From: Desulfobulbus sp.
GTDB lineage: Bacteria; Desulfobacterota; Desulfobulbia; Desulfobulbales; Desulfobulbaceae
Direction of reading: 5' to 3'
DNA length: 47,278 bases
NCBI RefSeq assembly: GCF_030824455.1
Contig: NZ_JAVBXR010000127.1
Location: 1-47,278, forward strand
In this document: positions 1 to 6,761 of the stretch, one piece after another
Position numbering within the stretch: the first letter of the stretch is position 1
How the letters are laid out: the number at the start of each line of letters is the position of its first letter
The notes under the pieces: model-generated
Seen by the model: the letters and a program-made list of their open reading frames with translations, nothing else
Databases searched by the model: none
What the model was told of the DNA's origin: nothing
Made by a program: the position numbers and the translations under genes

Positions 1-151
1 ACGCCAATGTCGCCGTAGCGTGCGGGTCATGCCAACTTCGGGAGTTGTCACTCCCTGAAAAACGACTTAACCGAACCATAAAAGGGAAATCCGGCCAAGA
101 CTGTCACTGATTCAGGGCAAAGATCTAGATGCTAATAGCTTTCCACAAGAC

Positions 152-316
152 ATGGCAAATTCTTATAATTTAAACCTTAAATACGAAATCACGCGTCCTG
201 TTCCAGGTTTTTCCCCAATCCACACTTATCTGCACACTGGAGAAAATGAATATATTAGAGTTACAACATTTGGATTTGTTTATATTAAAAAAAGAGAAAA
301 AGGTAATTTCGATTAG
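152..316 (+). CDS. Small hypothetical protein, or C-terminal remnant of a lost gene
   Basis: A 54-codon frame runs from an ATG at 152 to a TAG at 314, and the same frame is open back to 71. The product is basic and aromatic-rich (ends ...YIKKREKGNFD). The DNA here is clearly more AT-rich than the rest of the window, which suggests transferred or decaying sequence. The preceding 3-110 stretch is also open in another frame and reads protein-like, so this could be the frameshifted tail of a larger gene that starts outside the window. I see no strong ribosome binding site. No family is recognised. Confidence 0.3.
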   Translation: MANSYNLNLKYEITRPVPGFSPIHTYLHTGENEYIRVTTFGFVYIKKREKGNFD

Positions 317-330
317 CTGCATAGACATAA

Positions 331-638
331 ATAAGGAACTAGAGAAACATTAAAATTGCGCTTCACCAACTGCATGAGGCGGCTGAGGAAATCAATCAAT
401 CCAACACCTCCGCGCCTGAAAAATTCAATACATTACAACAAATATTTCACCAACAGCAACGGGGCGACAGTCCCATTGTTTTTCAGTCGCTGGAAATTTT
501 GCATGGCAATTCTGGCATCTTTCTCGGGTGTTTTTCGGGTCTTTTTGACAAATCCATGCAGAAGGACGATATCGTTGGCCGGTGTTTTGACAAAAAGCAC
601 CCGGGCAGACTCTTTTCCGCAATCCACGCGCAGCTTGT
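331..638. repeat. Direct repeat, copy A (~308 bp)
   Basis: This stretch matches 761-1069 in the same orientation with only scattered substitutions, by eye about nine bases in ten. It begins with ATAAGGA-ctAGAGAAAC and ends with CGCAGCTTGTAAA. It contains, on the minus strand, the 3' half of a HigB/Gp49-type toxin gene plus about 100 bp downstream of it. The left boundary is abrupt; beyond 331 and 761 the flanks are unrelated. Confidence 0.85.
433..638 (-). pseudogene. Truncated HigB/Gp49-type toxin (C-terminal half only)
   Basis: The minus strand encodes the C-terminal ~68 residues of a phage-derived Gp49-like/HigB toxin, with the family hallmark LLHGFVKKTRKTP. It is nearly identical to the end of the intact gene at 862-1257. 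The N-terminal half is missing: homology stops at about 638, where the duplicated segment ends, and the few codons upstream (MELRIMSPEPP) are unrelated. A short product from an ATG at 675 is possible, but it would lack the first half of the RelE-type fold. The likely origin is a partial tandem duplication of the downstream toxin gene. Confidence 0.7.
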
Positions 639-760
639 AAACGGGGGGTTCCGGTGACATGATACGTAATTCCAATCGAGGCTAATTTTCTCTCCCGCCT
701 CCATCTGCGGAAAGGAAACGGGGACGGATTCATGTTCAAAGGCAGCAACTTTTTTTGGAA

Positions 761-1069
761 ATAAGGAGTCAGAGAAACCTTGGAATTGCGCTTCACCAAC
801 CGCATGAGGCGGTTGAGGGCATCCATCAATCCAACACGTCAGCGCCTGAAAATTCAATACATTACAGCAAATATTTTGCCAGCGGCATGGGAGCGACGGC
901 CCCGTTGTTTTTCAGTCGCTGGAAATTTTGCATGGCGATTCTGGCGTCTTTCTCGGGTGTTTTTCGGGTCTTTTTTACAAATCCATGCAGAAGGACGATA
1001 TCGTTGGCCGGTGTTTTGACAAAAAGCACCCGGGCGGACTCTTTTCCGCAATCCACGCGTAGCTTGTAA
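761..1069. repeat. Direct repeat, copy B (~309 bp)
   Basis: This is the second copy of the segment at 331-638. It covers the 3' half of the intact toxin gene and its downstream flank. The two copies start 430 bp apart, so 122 bp of unrelated sequence lies between them. Confidence 0.85.
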
Positions 1070-1257
1070 ATTGTTCCCTTATATCCCCAAATTCTGGGGT
1101 TGAGAATTTTCAAACTGCTGCAGGAATACACATCATCGAACTCGTTGTAGGTCTGCATTTTTCGACATATCGCCGCAGCGAGCTTCCCGGAAACCAGATG
1201 CAAAAAGGCTTCGAACTCGGGCAAGCCGTCAGGCCCGTGCAGACTGAGTATATTCAT
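862..1257 (-). CDS. Type II toxin of the HigB / phage Gp49-like family
   Basis: The 131-residue product matches the Gp49-like HigB toxins (RelE superfamily), which are ribosome-dependent mRNA interferases. The N-terminal half (PEFEAFLHLVSGKLAAAI...) corresponds to the helical part. The C-terminal half carries the typical strand-turn motif ending LLHGFVKKTRKTP, followed by a basic C-terminal helix. I place the start at the ATG at 1257; an in-frame alternative lies at 1320. HigB genes normally have a HigA-type XRE antitoxin just downstream. Here downstream DNA (640-861) contains no convincing helix-turn-helix gene, and the duplicated fragment follows. The toxin is therefore either an orphan, neutralised in trans, or inactive. 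The 210 bp between this gene and the next one (1258-1467) show no further gene. Confidence 0.7.
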   Translation of the reverse strand: MNILSLHGPDGLPEFEAFLHLVSGKLAAAICRKMQTYNEFDDVYSCSSLKILNPRIWGYKGTIYKLRVDCGKESARVLFVKTPANDIVLLHGFVKKTRKTPEKDARIAMQNFQRLKNNGAVAPMPLAKYLL

Positions 1258-1467
1258 GACCACACTTCCAGAAAAGAAGGGGCAGCAGGGCATCCAGCAG
1301 TGCACTTTCAGCCGCGTCACGCAGCATTGGGGCGAAATCCATTAACGTCGCCATCCCCAGGCGTTGCGGGATTCGGCTCGCTCGCCCCATGCCGGTTGCC
1401 TCCGACCATCGCCGGAACGGCACTCCGCCCCCCTGTGGAGAAAGAGGCCCGGCGACAACCATCGGGT

Positions 1468-2268
1468 TCAGCGCGAGGCGACCACCTCTTTTCTCCCCTC
1501 GATCACCAAAAAATTCAGGGTGACGTGGATGGTAAACAGGGGAAAGAACAGGGCCATCAAAAAGACGTTCAGTAGCGGGATCATGCTGATCACCGCTGGA
1601 AGCACTCCCAGTCGGAAGGCCTGATGGGGATGCCGCCGCAGCCAGAGCATTTTCGCGCCCAGGGTCCAGCGGTAGCGGGAAGCCGGATAGTCGACAAACA
1701 TCAACGCCGAGTAATAGGTGTAGAGAACAAAAACCGCCGCCTGGCCGACCACCGGAATGAAGTTGGCAAACAGGGCGACCACCGTGACCACAATCCCCAT
1801 GGCGCCGATTTTTATACCCTCCCAGAGATCAATCAGCGCCCCCGACAGGGTCAGGGCGGCCTCTCCGTGTCCAGCCTGTGCACAGTAGCGGTTGCCGGCC
1901 CAGGTGCTTAAAAACACGTATCCCGGTGTGGTTAAACTGTACGCCAGGACAAAGGCCAGGTAAAAGGCGACCACTCGGGAAAGAATAAGGTACACCCATT
2001 TCATGGCCGTCCATCCCCACAGCAGGGGCCAATGCCAGAATTTGTCCACGGTTGGCGGGGTGGTGAACAGGGAACCGCTGAGCTGGTTGATCAGATCAAC
2101 GGAAAGCAGATACCCCAGCCAGGTGAGGCCGCCGGTGAGCACGACCAGCACCAGGCTCCAGCCCAACAGGCGGGGATAGCGAAAGAGAAAGGAAAAGGAA
2201 AAGCTGAGCGGCACCCAGGGAGGCGACGCGACGGGATGGCCGGGATGGGATGAGGTGGTTGTGTTCAT
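1468..2268 (-). CDS. EI24/CysZ-like multi-pass membrane protein
   Basis: The 266-residue protein has about six hydrophobic segments. Its plan fits the EI24 (CysZ-like) family: paired N-terminal membrane helices (LLGWSLVLVVLTGGLTWLGY), a middle region, then a hydrophobic core with a G-rich stretch (ANFIPVVGQAAVFVLYTYYSALMFVDYP) and a closing R-rich loop before the last helices. The YY-AL-FVDYP stretch and the following RYRWTLGAK segment are typical of EI24 proteins. CysZ itself is a sulfate permease, but no cys genes lie nearby, so transport of sulfate is not implied. I chose the ATG at 2268 over 2298 because family homology starts well after either. It appears to be a single-gene unit. Confidence 0.7.
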   Translation of the reverse strand: MNTTTSSHPGHPVASPPWVPLSFSFSFLFRYPRLLGWSLVLVVLTGGLTWLGYLLSVDLINQLSGSLFTTPPTVDKFWHWPLLWGWTAMKWVYLILSRVVAFYLAFVLAYSLTTPGYVFLSTWAGNRYCAQAGHGEAALTLSGALIDLWEGIKIGAMGIVVTVVALFANFIPVVGQAAVFVLYTYYSALMFVDYPASRYRWTLGAKMLWLRRHPHQAFRLGVLPAVISMIPLLNVFLMALFFPLFTIHVTLNFLVIEGRKEVVASR

Positions 2269-2497
2269 GGCTTTTTGGCTTTTGGGGGAATGCCGCACCA
2301 GGCGGATGGGTTGGACTGCGTCGGCAAGCGATGCGTGCCGGCCGATTGAGAAGAACTAGCCGGCTGCTTTTCTCACAGCAGCGGGCACTCCTCTTCAAGG
2401 CCACTCTATAGCCCTCTGGAGCGAAGGCGACAAGAGAGAAAGCGCGACAAGCGGCACGCCCTTGCGCAGGGGTTCCAAGAGAGTTCCGAGAACTTTG

Positions 2498-2516
2498 CCC
2501 TGCCCGCCGGGCAGGG
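2498..2516. terminator. GC-rich hairpin downstream of the 2529-2813 gene
   Basis: CCCTGCCC-GCC-GGGCAGGG forms an 8 bp stem about 12 bp past the stop codon of the minus-strand gene at 2529. A second small stem (GGGCT-TATC-AGCCC) overlaps that stop. There is no U-tract on either strand, so intrinsic termination is uncertain. The rest of 2269-2528 holds no gene I can support. Confidence 0.3.
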
Positions 2517-2528
2517 TGCAGGGGCTTA

Positions 2529-2813
2529 TCAGCCCTGATAGGCGCAACTGACCAGGTCGGCGGTTTCGCATGCGATGGCATGGTCCGCCAGCGCTTTGAA
2601 AACGCCCAGCAACTGTTCCCTGCCGGCGATTGCCGCCACGGCGCCGTTCTCATCCTCCAGGATCGTATAGCCGCAGGACCGCAAAACGGACAGCGCCTTT
2701 TCCAGGCAATCGACCCTCAGGCCCAGACGGGAAAAATCGTTCATGTAAAACAGCGGCCACTCCCGGTGGCAGGCCGTCGGCTTTCCTTTTTCCATAATCG
2801 GCAGCAATCCCAT
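2529..2813 (-). CDS. Small hypothetical protein with ACT-like fold pattern
   Basis: The 94-residue protein starts at an ATG at 2813 that has an AAGGAGA ribosome binding site a few bases upstream. That site overlaps the alternative TTG at 2828 and rules it out. The segment from residue ~30 to the end alternates strand-helix-strand-strand-helix (RLGLRVDCLEKALSVLRSCG, then YTILEDENGAVAAIAG, then LLGVFKALADH). This looks like an ACT/ferredoxin-like unit, perhaps a small ligand-binding regulator. The N-terminal ~25 residues are polar and contain a CH pair. No firm family match and no informative neighbour. Function unknown. Confidence 0.6.
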   Translation of the reverse strand: MGLLPIMEKGKPTACHREWPLFYMNDFSRLGLRVDCLEKALSVLRSCGYTILEDENGAVAAIAGREQLLGVFKALADHAIACETADLVSCAYQG

Positions 2814-2903
2814 TGCCGTCTCCTTCAAGGTAAAGGGTTATTCCATTTCAAAAGTGAAACGCGGTTGTGCTTGGACACCAGAGAACGAGAGCGGGCCGGC
2901 GGA

Positions 2904-2985
2904 CCGTAGCCTGGATGCAGCTTGCGGAATCCGGGGTTTGATATGATCTGTTCCCGGATTCCGTTGCACTTCATCCAGGCTACGG
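2904..2985. repeat. Long imperfect inverted repeat, REP-like element
   Basis: Two ~32-33 base arms (2904-2935 and 2953-2985) are imperfect reverse complements around a 17-base centre. They start CCGTAGCCTGGATG and end GGAATCCGGG. Arms of this kind resemble the intergenic palindromes scattered through many proteobacterial genomes. The element is the only structure I see in the 440 bp gene-free stretch 2814-3253. An apparent minus-strand frame crossing it (2825-3133) is a translation of the palindrome and not a gene. Confidence 0.6.
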
Positions 2986-3253
2986 GTTGAGATGACGCAC
3001 CCTCCTCGACGAGATGTTGCGGTGTGCAGCAGGCCTCGTTTGATTGAGAAATGGAATTACACAACACACGCCAACCTATCGCCCGGATATTCGGCCCTCT
3101 GCCAGGCTCTCCTGCGCGCCAGCCGCCGGACAAAATTCAGGATGCGGGCGAAAAAAACTCCTTTGCATCCGCGTCCCGTGCTACGGTGCGCGCGAGCAGC
3201 GGCGCAATGCGAACCGCCGCAGCAACCACTTCCCCAACCATGCTGGAGCCGCC

Positions 3254-3628
3254 ATGTCGACATTGAATGATCCCAGGGTGTTTTTCGCGGCCGAACGGAC
3301 CTTGCTGGCCTGGACCCGCACCTCGCTGACGCTGATGGCCTTCGGCTTTGTGGTCGAGCGCTTTGGCCTGTTCCTCTCTACCCTGCTGCCGCAGCAGAGC
3401 CAGACGCTCCAGCGCGGACTTTCATTCTGGATTGGCCTGTCCTTTATTCTACTCGGCTCGCTCTCCGCAGTGGCGGCGGTGACGCAGTACCGCAAGGTTC
3501 TGCGCACGCTCAACCCCAAAGAGATCCCCGACGTTTACCTCACCGGACTCGCTCCCTGGGCCAATCTGATTGTCGCCGCACTCGGCGCAGCCCTGAGCGC
3601 CTACCTGTTCCACGGCGCAAGGCTCTGA
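3254..3628 (+). CDS. YidH/DUF202 family inner-membrane protein
   Basis: The 124-residue protein matches the DUF202/YidH family. It opens with the family signature (NDPRVFFAAERTLLAWTRTSL) and has three membrane helices, at about residues 20-40, 57-75 and 96-116. The start at 3254 is preceded by GGAG and puts the signature near the N-terminus, as in relatives; the longer upstream frame is not protein-like. E. coli YidH has no firmly established role; some DUF202 domains sit in polyphosphate polymerase (VTC) proteins. It stands alone, convergent with the next gene. Confidence 0.8.
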   Translation: MSTLNDPRVFFAAERTLLAWTRTSLTLMAFGFVVERFGLFLSTLLPQQSQTLQRGLSFWIGLSFILLGSLSAVAAVTQYRKVLRTLNPKEIPDVYLTGLAPWANLIVAALGAALSAYLFHGARL

Positions 3629-3686
3629 GCTTGCCCGAAGCGCAACCGCTGCACCGTCCCCAGGCGCTGCCGACCAAGCGCCGCCC

Positions 3687-3986
3687 CTACGGGAGCGTCG
3701 GCAACAAGCGGCCATAGCGGCGTTTGCGCTCAGCGGTAAACGACCACCAGGGGCGGGATTCGCCGCCCGCCATGAAATCGACCGCAGCCATGAAGACGTC
3801 GAGCACGCAGGGATCGTGTCGCTGACCGGTGATCTCCTGCAGCGCCTGATAGAGCTGAAGCGGGTCCCGGCCGATCAGTTGTTGCGGGTGTTCGATGCCG
3901 AGCAGGCGGAGGTCGGCGGCCATGGCCTTGCCGATGTTGGGCAGCTGTTCCAGTCGGTCGAGGAGTGTTCGGTCAGGATTTTTCAT
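3687..3986 (-). CDS. Helix-hairpin-helix protein of the Cdd1 (mitomycin-resistance-like) family
   Basis: The 99-residue protein carries an N-terminal helix-hairpin-helix (LLDRLEQLPNIGKAMAADL, then LLGIEHPQQLIGRDP) followed by a conserved second half (LYQALQEITGQRHDPCVLDVF...GGESRPWWSFTAERK). This is the pattern of the Cdd1 family ("pathogenicity locus"), often annotated as mitomycin resistance protein. The HhH suggests nucleic-acid binding; the cellular role is not established. It starts at an ATG 44 bp past the stop of the frameshifted ybaK-like gene, so the two were probably cotranscribed. Confidence 0.75.
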   Translation of the reverse strand: MKNPDRTLLDRLEQLPNIGKAMAADLRLLGIEHPQQLIGRDPLQLYQALQEITGQRHDPCVLDVFMAAVDFMAGGESRPWWSFTAERKRRYGRLLPTLP

Positions 3987-4030
3987 CGGCGCAGGTCAGG
4001 CGGGAAATAGCCCGGCGTTCCATGGGACGC

Positions 4031-4509
4031 TCACGCGGCAATATCGGCAACCGGACCGCCGGCCAGGCGGATCAGGTCTTCGCTGGCGATGCTGAACACC
4101 GCGTGCGGGGTCCCGGCGGCGGCCCACATCCGCGCAAAACGCCGCACCGTGGCGTCCACCAGCACCAGGGGCTGCTCCGCATGGGCAAAGGGGCCACCCC
4201 GCCGATGACAAAACCAGTGCGGGCGCGGACAAAATCGGCGTCCGCCCGGCCGATCTTCTCGCCGATCACGCCGGCCACCTTCTTTTCATCAACCCGGTTG
4301 TCGCCGCAGGCAATCACCAGCACCGGACGGTCACTGGCTTTGGCGCGGAACACCACCGATTTGGCAATCTGCGCCGGCGTGCAGCCCAGGGCGTCGACCG
4401 CCTCCTGCGCGGTCCGGGTGCTGGCGGCAAGAATCTCCACCCGGCTGTCCAGGTCGCTTGCGTCTAAAAATCGCTGCACCCGCTGGCAGCTTTCCGGCAG
4501 ATCAACCAT
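4031..4509 (-). pseudogene. YbaK/EbsC-type aminoacyl-tRNA deacylase, frameshifted
   Basis: The N-terminal ~106 residues match YbaK/EbsC-type editing proteins, which hydrolyse mischarged tRNA. Visible features are SRVEILAASTRTAQEAVDALG, AQIAKSVVF with the conserved lysine, and GFVIGGVAP. Right after GGVAP, near 4190, the frame breaks. Adding one base (CCTTT to CCTTTT) restores the rest of the family: FAHAEQPLVLVDATVRRF, then RMWAAAGTPHAVF, ending DLIRLAGGPVADIAA with a TGA at 4031. The restored protein would be about 159 residues, the normal length. The break lies in a run of G and A (GGCAAAGGGGCC on the plus strand). It could be a sequencing slip or a real inactivating mutation. If real, the product keeps the conserved Lys but ends in nonsense. 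Confidence 0.8.
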
Positions 4510-4616
4510 GTTGACGACTCCACTTATGATTGTTCATCTTCCCTGCTCCTGTACAAACACCACCACGTAGCGGGTAGCGCGGTTCAACCCAATCCTTTCA
4601 TCCCGGCAATCCCGCC

Positions 4617-5732
4617 TCAACGCACCGAACGATCCAGCATGGCCGGCAGGCCGCCCTGGTCTTCCGGGGCAAACCCAAAGACCTGCCGCCAGATCGTGTC
4701 GTTTTCCATACAAAAATAGATGCAGGTGCGCGGACTCGCATACTTGCGCAGCTCCTCCAGAATAAACCGGTACATCTCCACCCGCTGGCTGCGGAAATAG
4801 CGGCGTTTGCCGTCCAAACCGTCGATGAATTCCTGGTAAAAAAAACGCGAGCCCGGAAATCGTTCGGCCGCAATCTGTTTAAGAGAGGGCAGATAGCGCA
4901 GCGCGCCCATGCTGATCCAGGCGATGGACTCGGCCGGGACTGTGGCAAACAGCCGGCGGATGGTGGATTGGTACCCCTCCTGCCAGCCGTCGTGGAGGAT
5001 GATCGGGTCAAAGTGGAAGGCCAGCCGGTAGCCCCACTCGGCGCATTGGGCCGCCGCCTGCAGACGCTCTTCCAGTGTGGCGGTGCGGATCTCCTCGCGA
5101 GCCATGATCGGCGGGCTGTTGAGCGACCAGGCGACCAGGGTGCGGCCTTGGTGCTCCAGGCCTTCGAGGTTGGCGATGTTGACGCTTTTGGATTTTAGCT
5201 CCAGCACCGCGTTCTTACGTCCGGCCATATACCGCACCAAAAGGGGGCTGAGACGGGTGAGGCTGTCCAGGGCCAGGCTGTCGGTGAATTCGCCGGTGCC
5301 GATGCGAAAGAAGCGCTCGGGCTCGGCGTCCAGGGCCGCGTCAAGCTCGGCAAACAGGTCCTCGACGTTGATGAAAAAGCTGAGCCAAGGGTTGTTGAGA
5401 TAGGCCTGGAGGATGCAATAGACGCAATCCATGGGGCAGTTCATGCCGATGTTGAGCACCTGGTAGTCGCAGCAACGGTACTCGCGGGTGCCGGGACAGG
5501 GCTTGAAAAAAGCGCCCCGGTTGCGGCACAAGAGCAGGTGGCGCTTGCCGGCGGTCATGTTGTAGGGATAATCGCCGGCAATGTCGGGCGCGCCGCGCTC
5601 GCCGACCACGGTAACCGGCAGGCCGGCGCGGGCGATGATCTCCCGGGCGTAGGGCGCGTCCAGACAATCTTCCGCCACATGCAGACGGGTGACAAAACCG
5701 GCGGGGTCGCCGTAGGAGGAGGTCTGTTTCAA
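4617..5732 (-). CDS. Radical SAM protein of the spore photoproduct lyase-like (SPL) family
   Basis: The ~371-residue protein has the radical SAM cluster motif C99-x3-C103-x2-C106 (MNCPMDCVYC), preceded by CPGTREYRCCDYQVLN and followed by LQAYLNNPWLSFFINVEDL, as in SPL-type proteins. True spore photoproduct lyase repairs UV thymine dimers in spores. Members in non-spore-formers are common and uncharacterised, and nothing here shows photoproduct repair. I place the start at the TTG at 5732, which overlaps the TGA of the upstream glycosyltransferase (TTGA) and implies translational coupling. The longer frame to 5837 only overlaps that gene. Extra cysteines (C69, C79, C87, C88) precede the cluster. 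Confidence 0.75.
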   Translation of the reverse strand: MKQTSSYGDPAGFVTRLHVAEDCLDAPYAREIIARAGLPVTVVGERGAPDIAGDYPYNMTAGKRHLLLCRNRGAFFKPCPGTREYRCCDYQVLNIGMNCPMDCVYCILQAYLNNPWLSFFINVEDLFAELDAALDAEPERFFRIGTGEFTDSLALDSLTRLSPLLVRYMAGRKNAVLELKSKSVNIANLEGLEHQGRTLVAWSLNSPPIMAREEIRTATLEERLQAAAQCAEWGYRLAFHFDPIILHDGWQEGYQSTIRRLFATVPAESIAWISMGALRYLPSLKQIAAERFPGSRFFYQEFIDGLDGKRRYFRSQRVEMYRFILEELRKYASPRTCIYFCMENDTIWRQVFGFAPEDQGGLPAMLDRSVR

Positions 5733-6598
5733 AACTCGTGTTTCCCTGTTGATTGATGGAGCTGGGCCAGCGCCAGATAGCGCGCCCCTTCCTCGGGTCG
5801 GCCGTGTTTGACGCAGCCCTGGCCGTAAATCAGACACTTGCGAATCAGTTCGATGCGTGCCGCCTGCTGCTGGGCTGGGGTCAACACCCCTGAATCGAGC
5901 AGCTGGGCCAGCGACCGGATGCGGAAGACGTCCATGCCCATGCGGTGGATTTCAGACAGCTGATCCGGCCGGCCGCCCTCCTTGCCTGTCAACGGTTGAG
6001 GCACCAGCAGGAAAGGTTCCCGACTCCCGGCCCGCAGCCAGAGATCGTAATCCTCGCAGCAGGGCAGGTCTTCGTCAAACAAACCGTAGCGATCAAAAAA
6101 TTGCCGCCGCGCGACCACCGTGGACATGCCGACCACGCACATCCCCAGGCTGGCGGCAAAGACGTCGCCGTCGGGCGGGTCGTGCTTCTTCTTCTGATTC
6201 ACCCGTTGGCCGTTGCGATGCCAGATCTCGCGGGTGTGGGAAATCAGCACCTCAGGCCGGGCCTCCATGGCCGCCGCCTGCACGGCCAGTTTGCCCGGCA
6301 GCCACCAGTCGTCGGAATCAAGAAAAGCCAGCAGCGAGCCCCGCGCCATGCGGATGCCCAGGTTGCGGGCTGCGGCCGCGCCCCGGTTGTCCTGGCGCAG
6401 CACACGAATTGGGATGCGGGCGCCTTCGGCCAGTCGCGCCAGCACGGCCTGCGTCTGGTCGGTGGAGCCGTCGTCGACCACGATCAGCTCGTCGCAGGCC
6501 CGCCGCTGCGTCAGCACCGAGCCGATGGCCCGCTCCAGGTGCGCGGCCCGGTTATAGGTGGGGATTATTGCCGTAATCAAATCAGTTACCAACCCCAA
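5729..6598 (-). CDS. Family 2 glycosyltransferase (GT-A fold)
   Basis: The 289-residue protein shows the GT2 pattern from its first residues: ITAIIPTYNRAAHLERAIGS, DELIVVDDGSTDQTQ, QDNRGAAAARNLGI and the metal-binding region LLAFLDSDDWWLPGKL. Later it has CCEDYDLWLRAG, the acidic motif expected for the catalytic base region. It probably moves a sugar onto a lipid or polysaccharide acceptor at the cytoplasmic side; there are no membrane helices. No ATG is available, so a TTG (6598 or 6592) must start it. It is coupled to the SPL-type gene by a TTGA overlap. The upstream 163 bp are shared with rng, transcribed the other way, and contain an AT-rich patch around 6660-6685 where promoters may lie. 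Confidence 0.8.
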   Translation of the reverse strand: MGLVTDLITAIIPTYNRAAHLERAIGSVLTQRRACDELIVVDDGSTDQTQAVLARLAEGARIPIRVLRQDNRGAAAARNLGIRMARGSLLAFLDSDDWWLPGKLAVQAAAMEARPEVLISHTREIWHRNGQRVNQKKKHDPPDGDVFAASLGMCVVGMSTVVARRQFFDRYGLFDEDLPCCEDYDLWLRAGSREPFLLVPQPLTGKEGGRPDQLSEIHRMGMDVFRIRSLAQLLDSGVLTPAQQQAARIELIRKCLIYGQGCVKHGRPEEGARYLALAQLHQSTGKHEF

Positions 6599-6761
6599 AC
6601 GGCCCCGCCGCCGGCCTGCGGGCCTGGGTTGCGGCCAATTTACCCTAGCGGTTTGCCGACAGTATAGTATAGTAAAATGCTTGTTTCATAAAAACTTACG
6701 CGTCCGCACGGTTGCGCCTTGGCCCTTGGTTACAGCGGACGGCATCTGACCCGGCATTTCT

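Noticed and set aside
425..829. Possible antitoxin frame downstream of the HigB-type gene
   Set aside because: The first ~25 codons look weakly helical, but the frame crosses the duplication junction and then reads the copied toxin DNA in a wrong frame. No helix-turn-helix pattern.
2096..2653. A 185-codon minus-strand frame between the EI24-like gene and the small ACT-like gene
   Set aside because: It overlaps the starts of both better supported genes in a different frame and shows R/P/A-rich low-complexity content.
2825..3133. A 102-codon minus-strand frame across the inverted repeat
   Set aside because: Much of the translation is the palindrome itself, and no conserved pattern or ribosome binding site is seen.
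6655..6690. Repeated TATACT boxes upstream of the glycosyltransferase gene
   Set aside because: A good -10 box on the minus strand, but no -35 partner at a fitting distance. Not called as a promoter.
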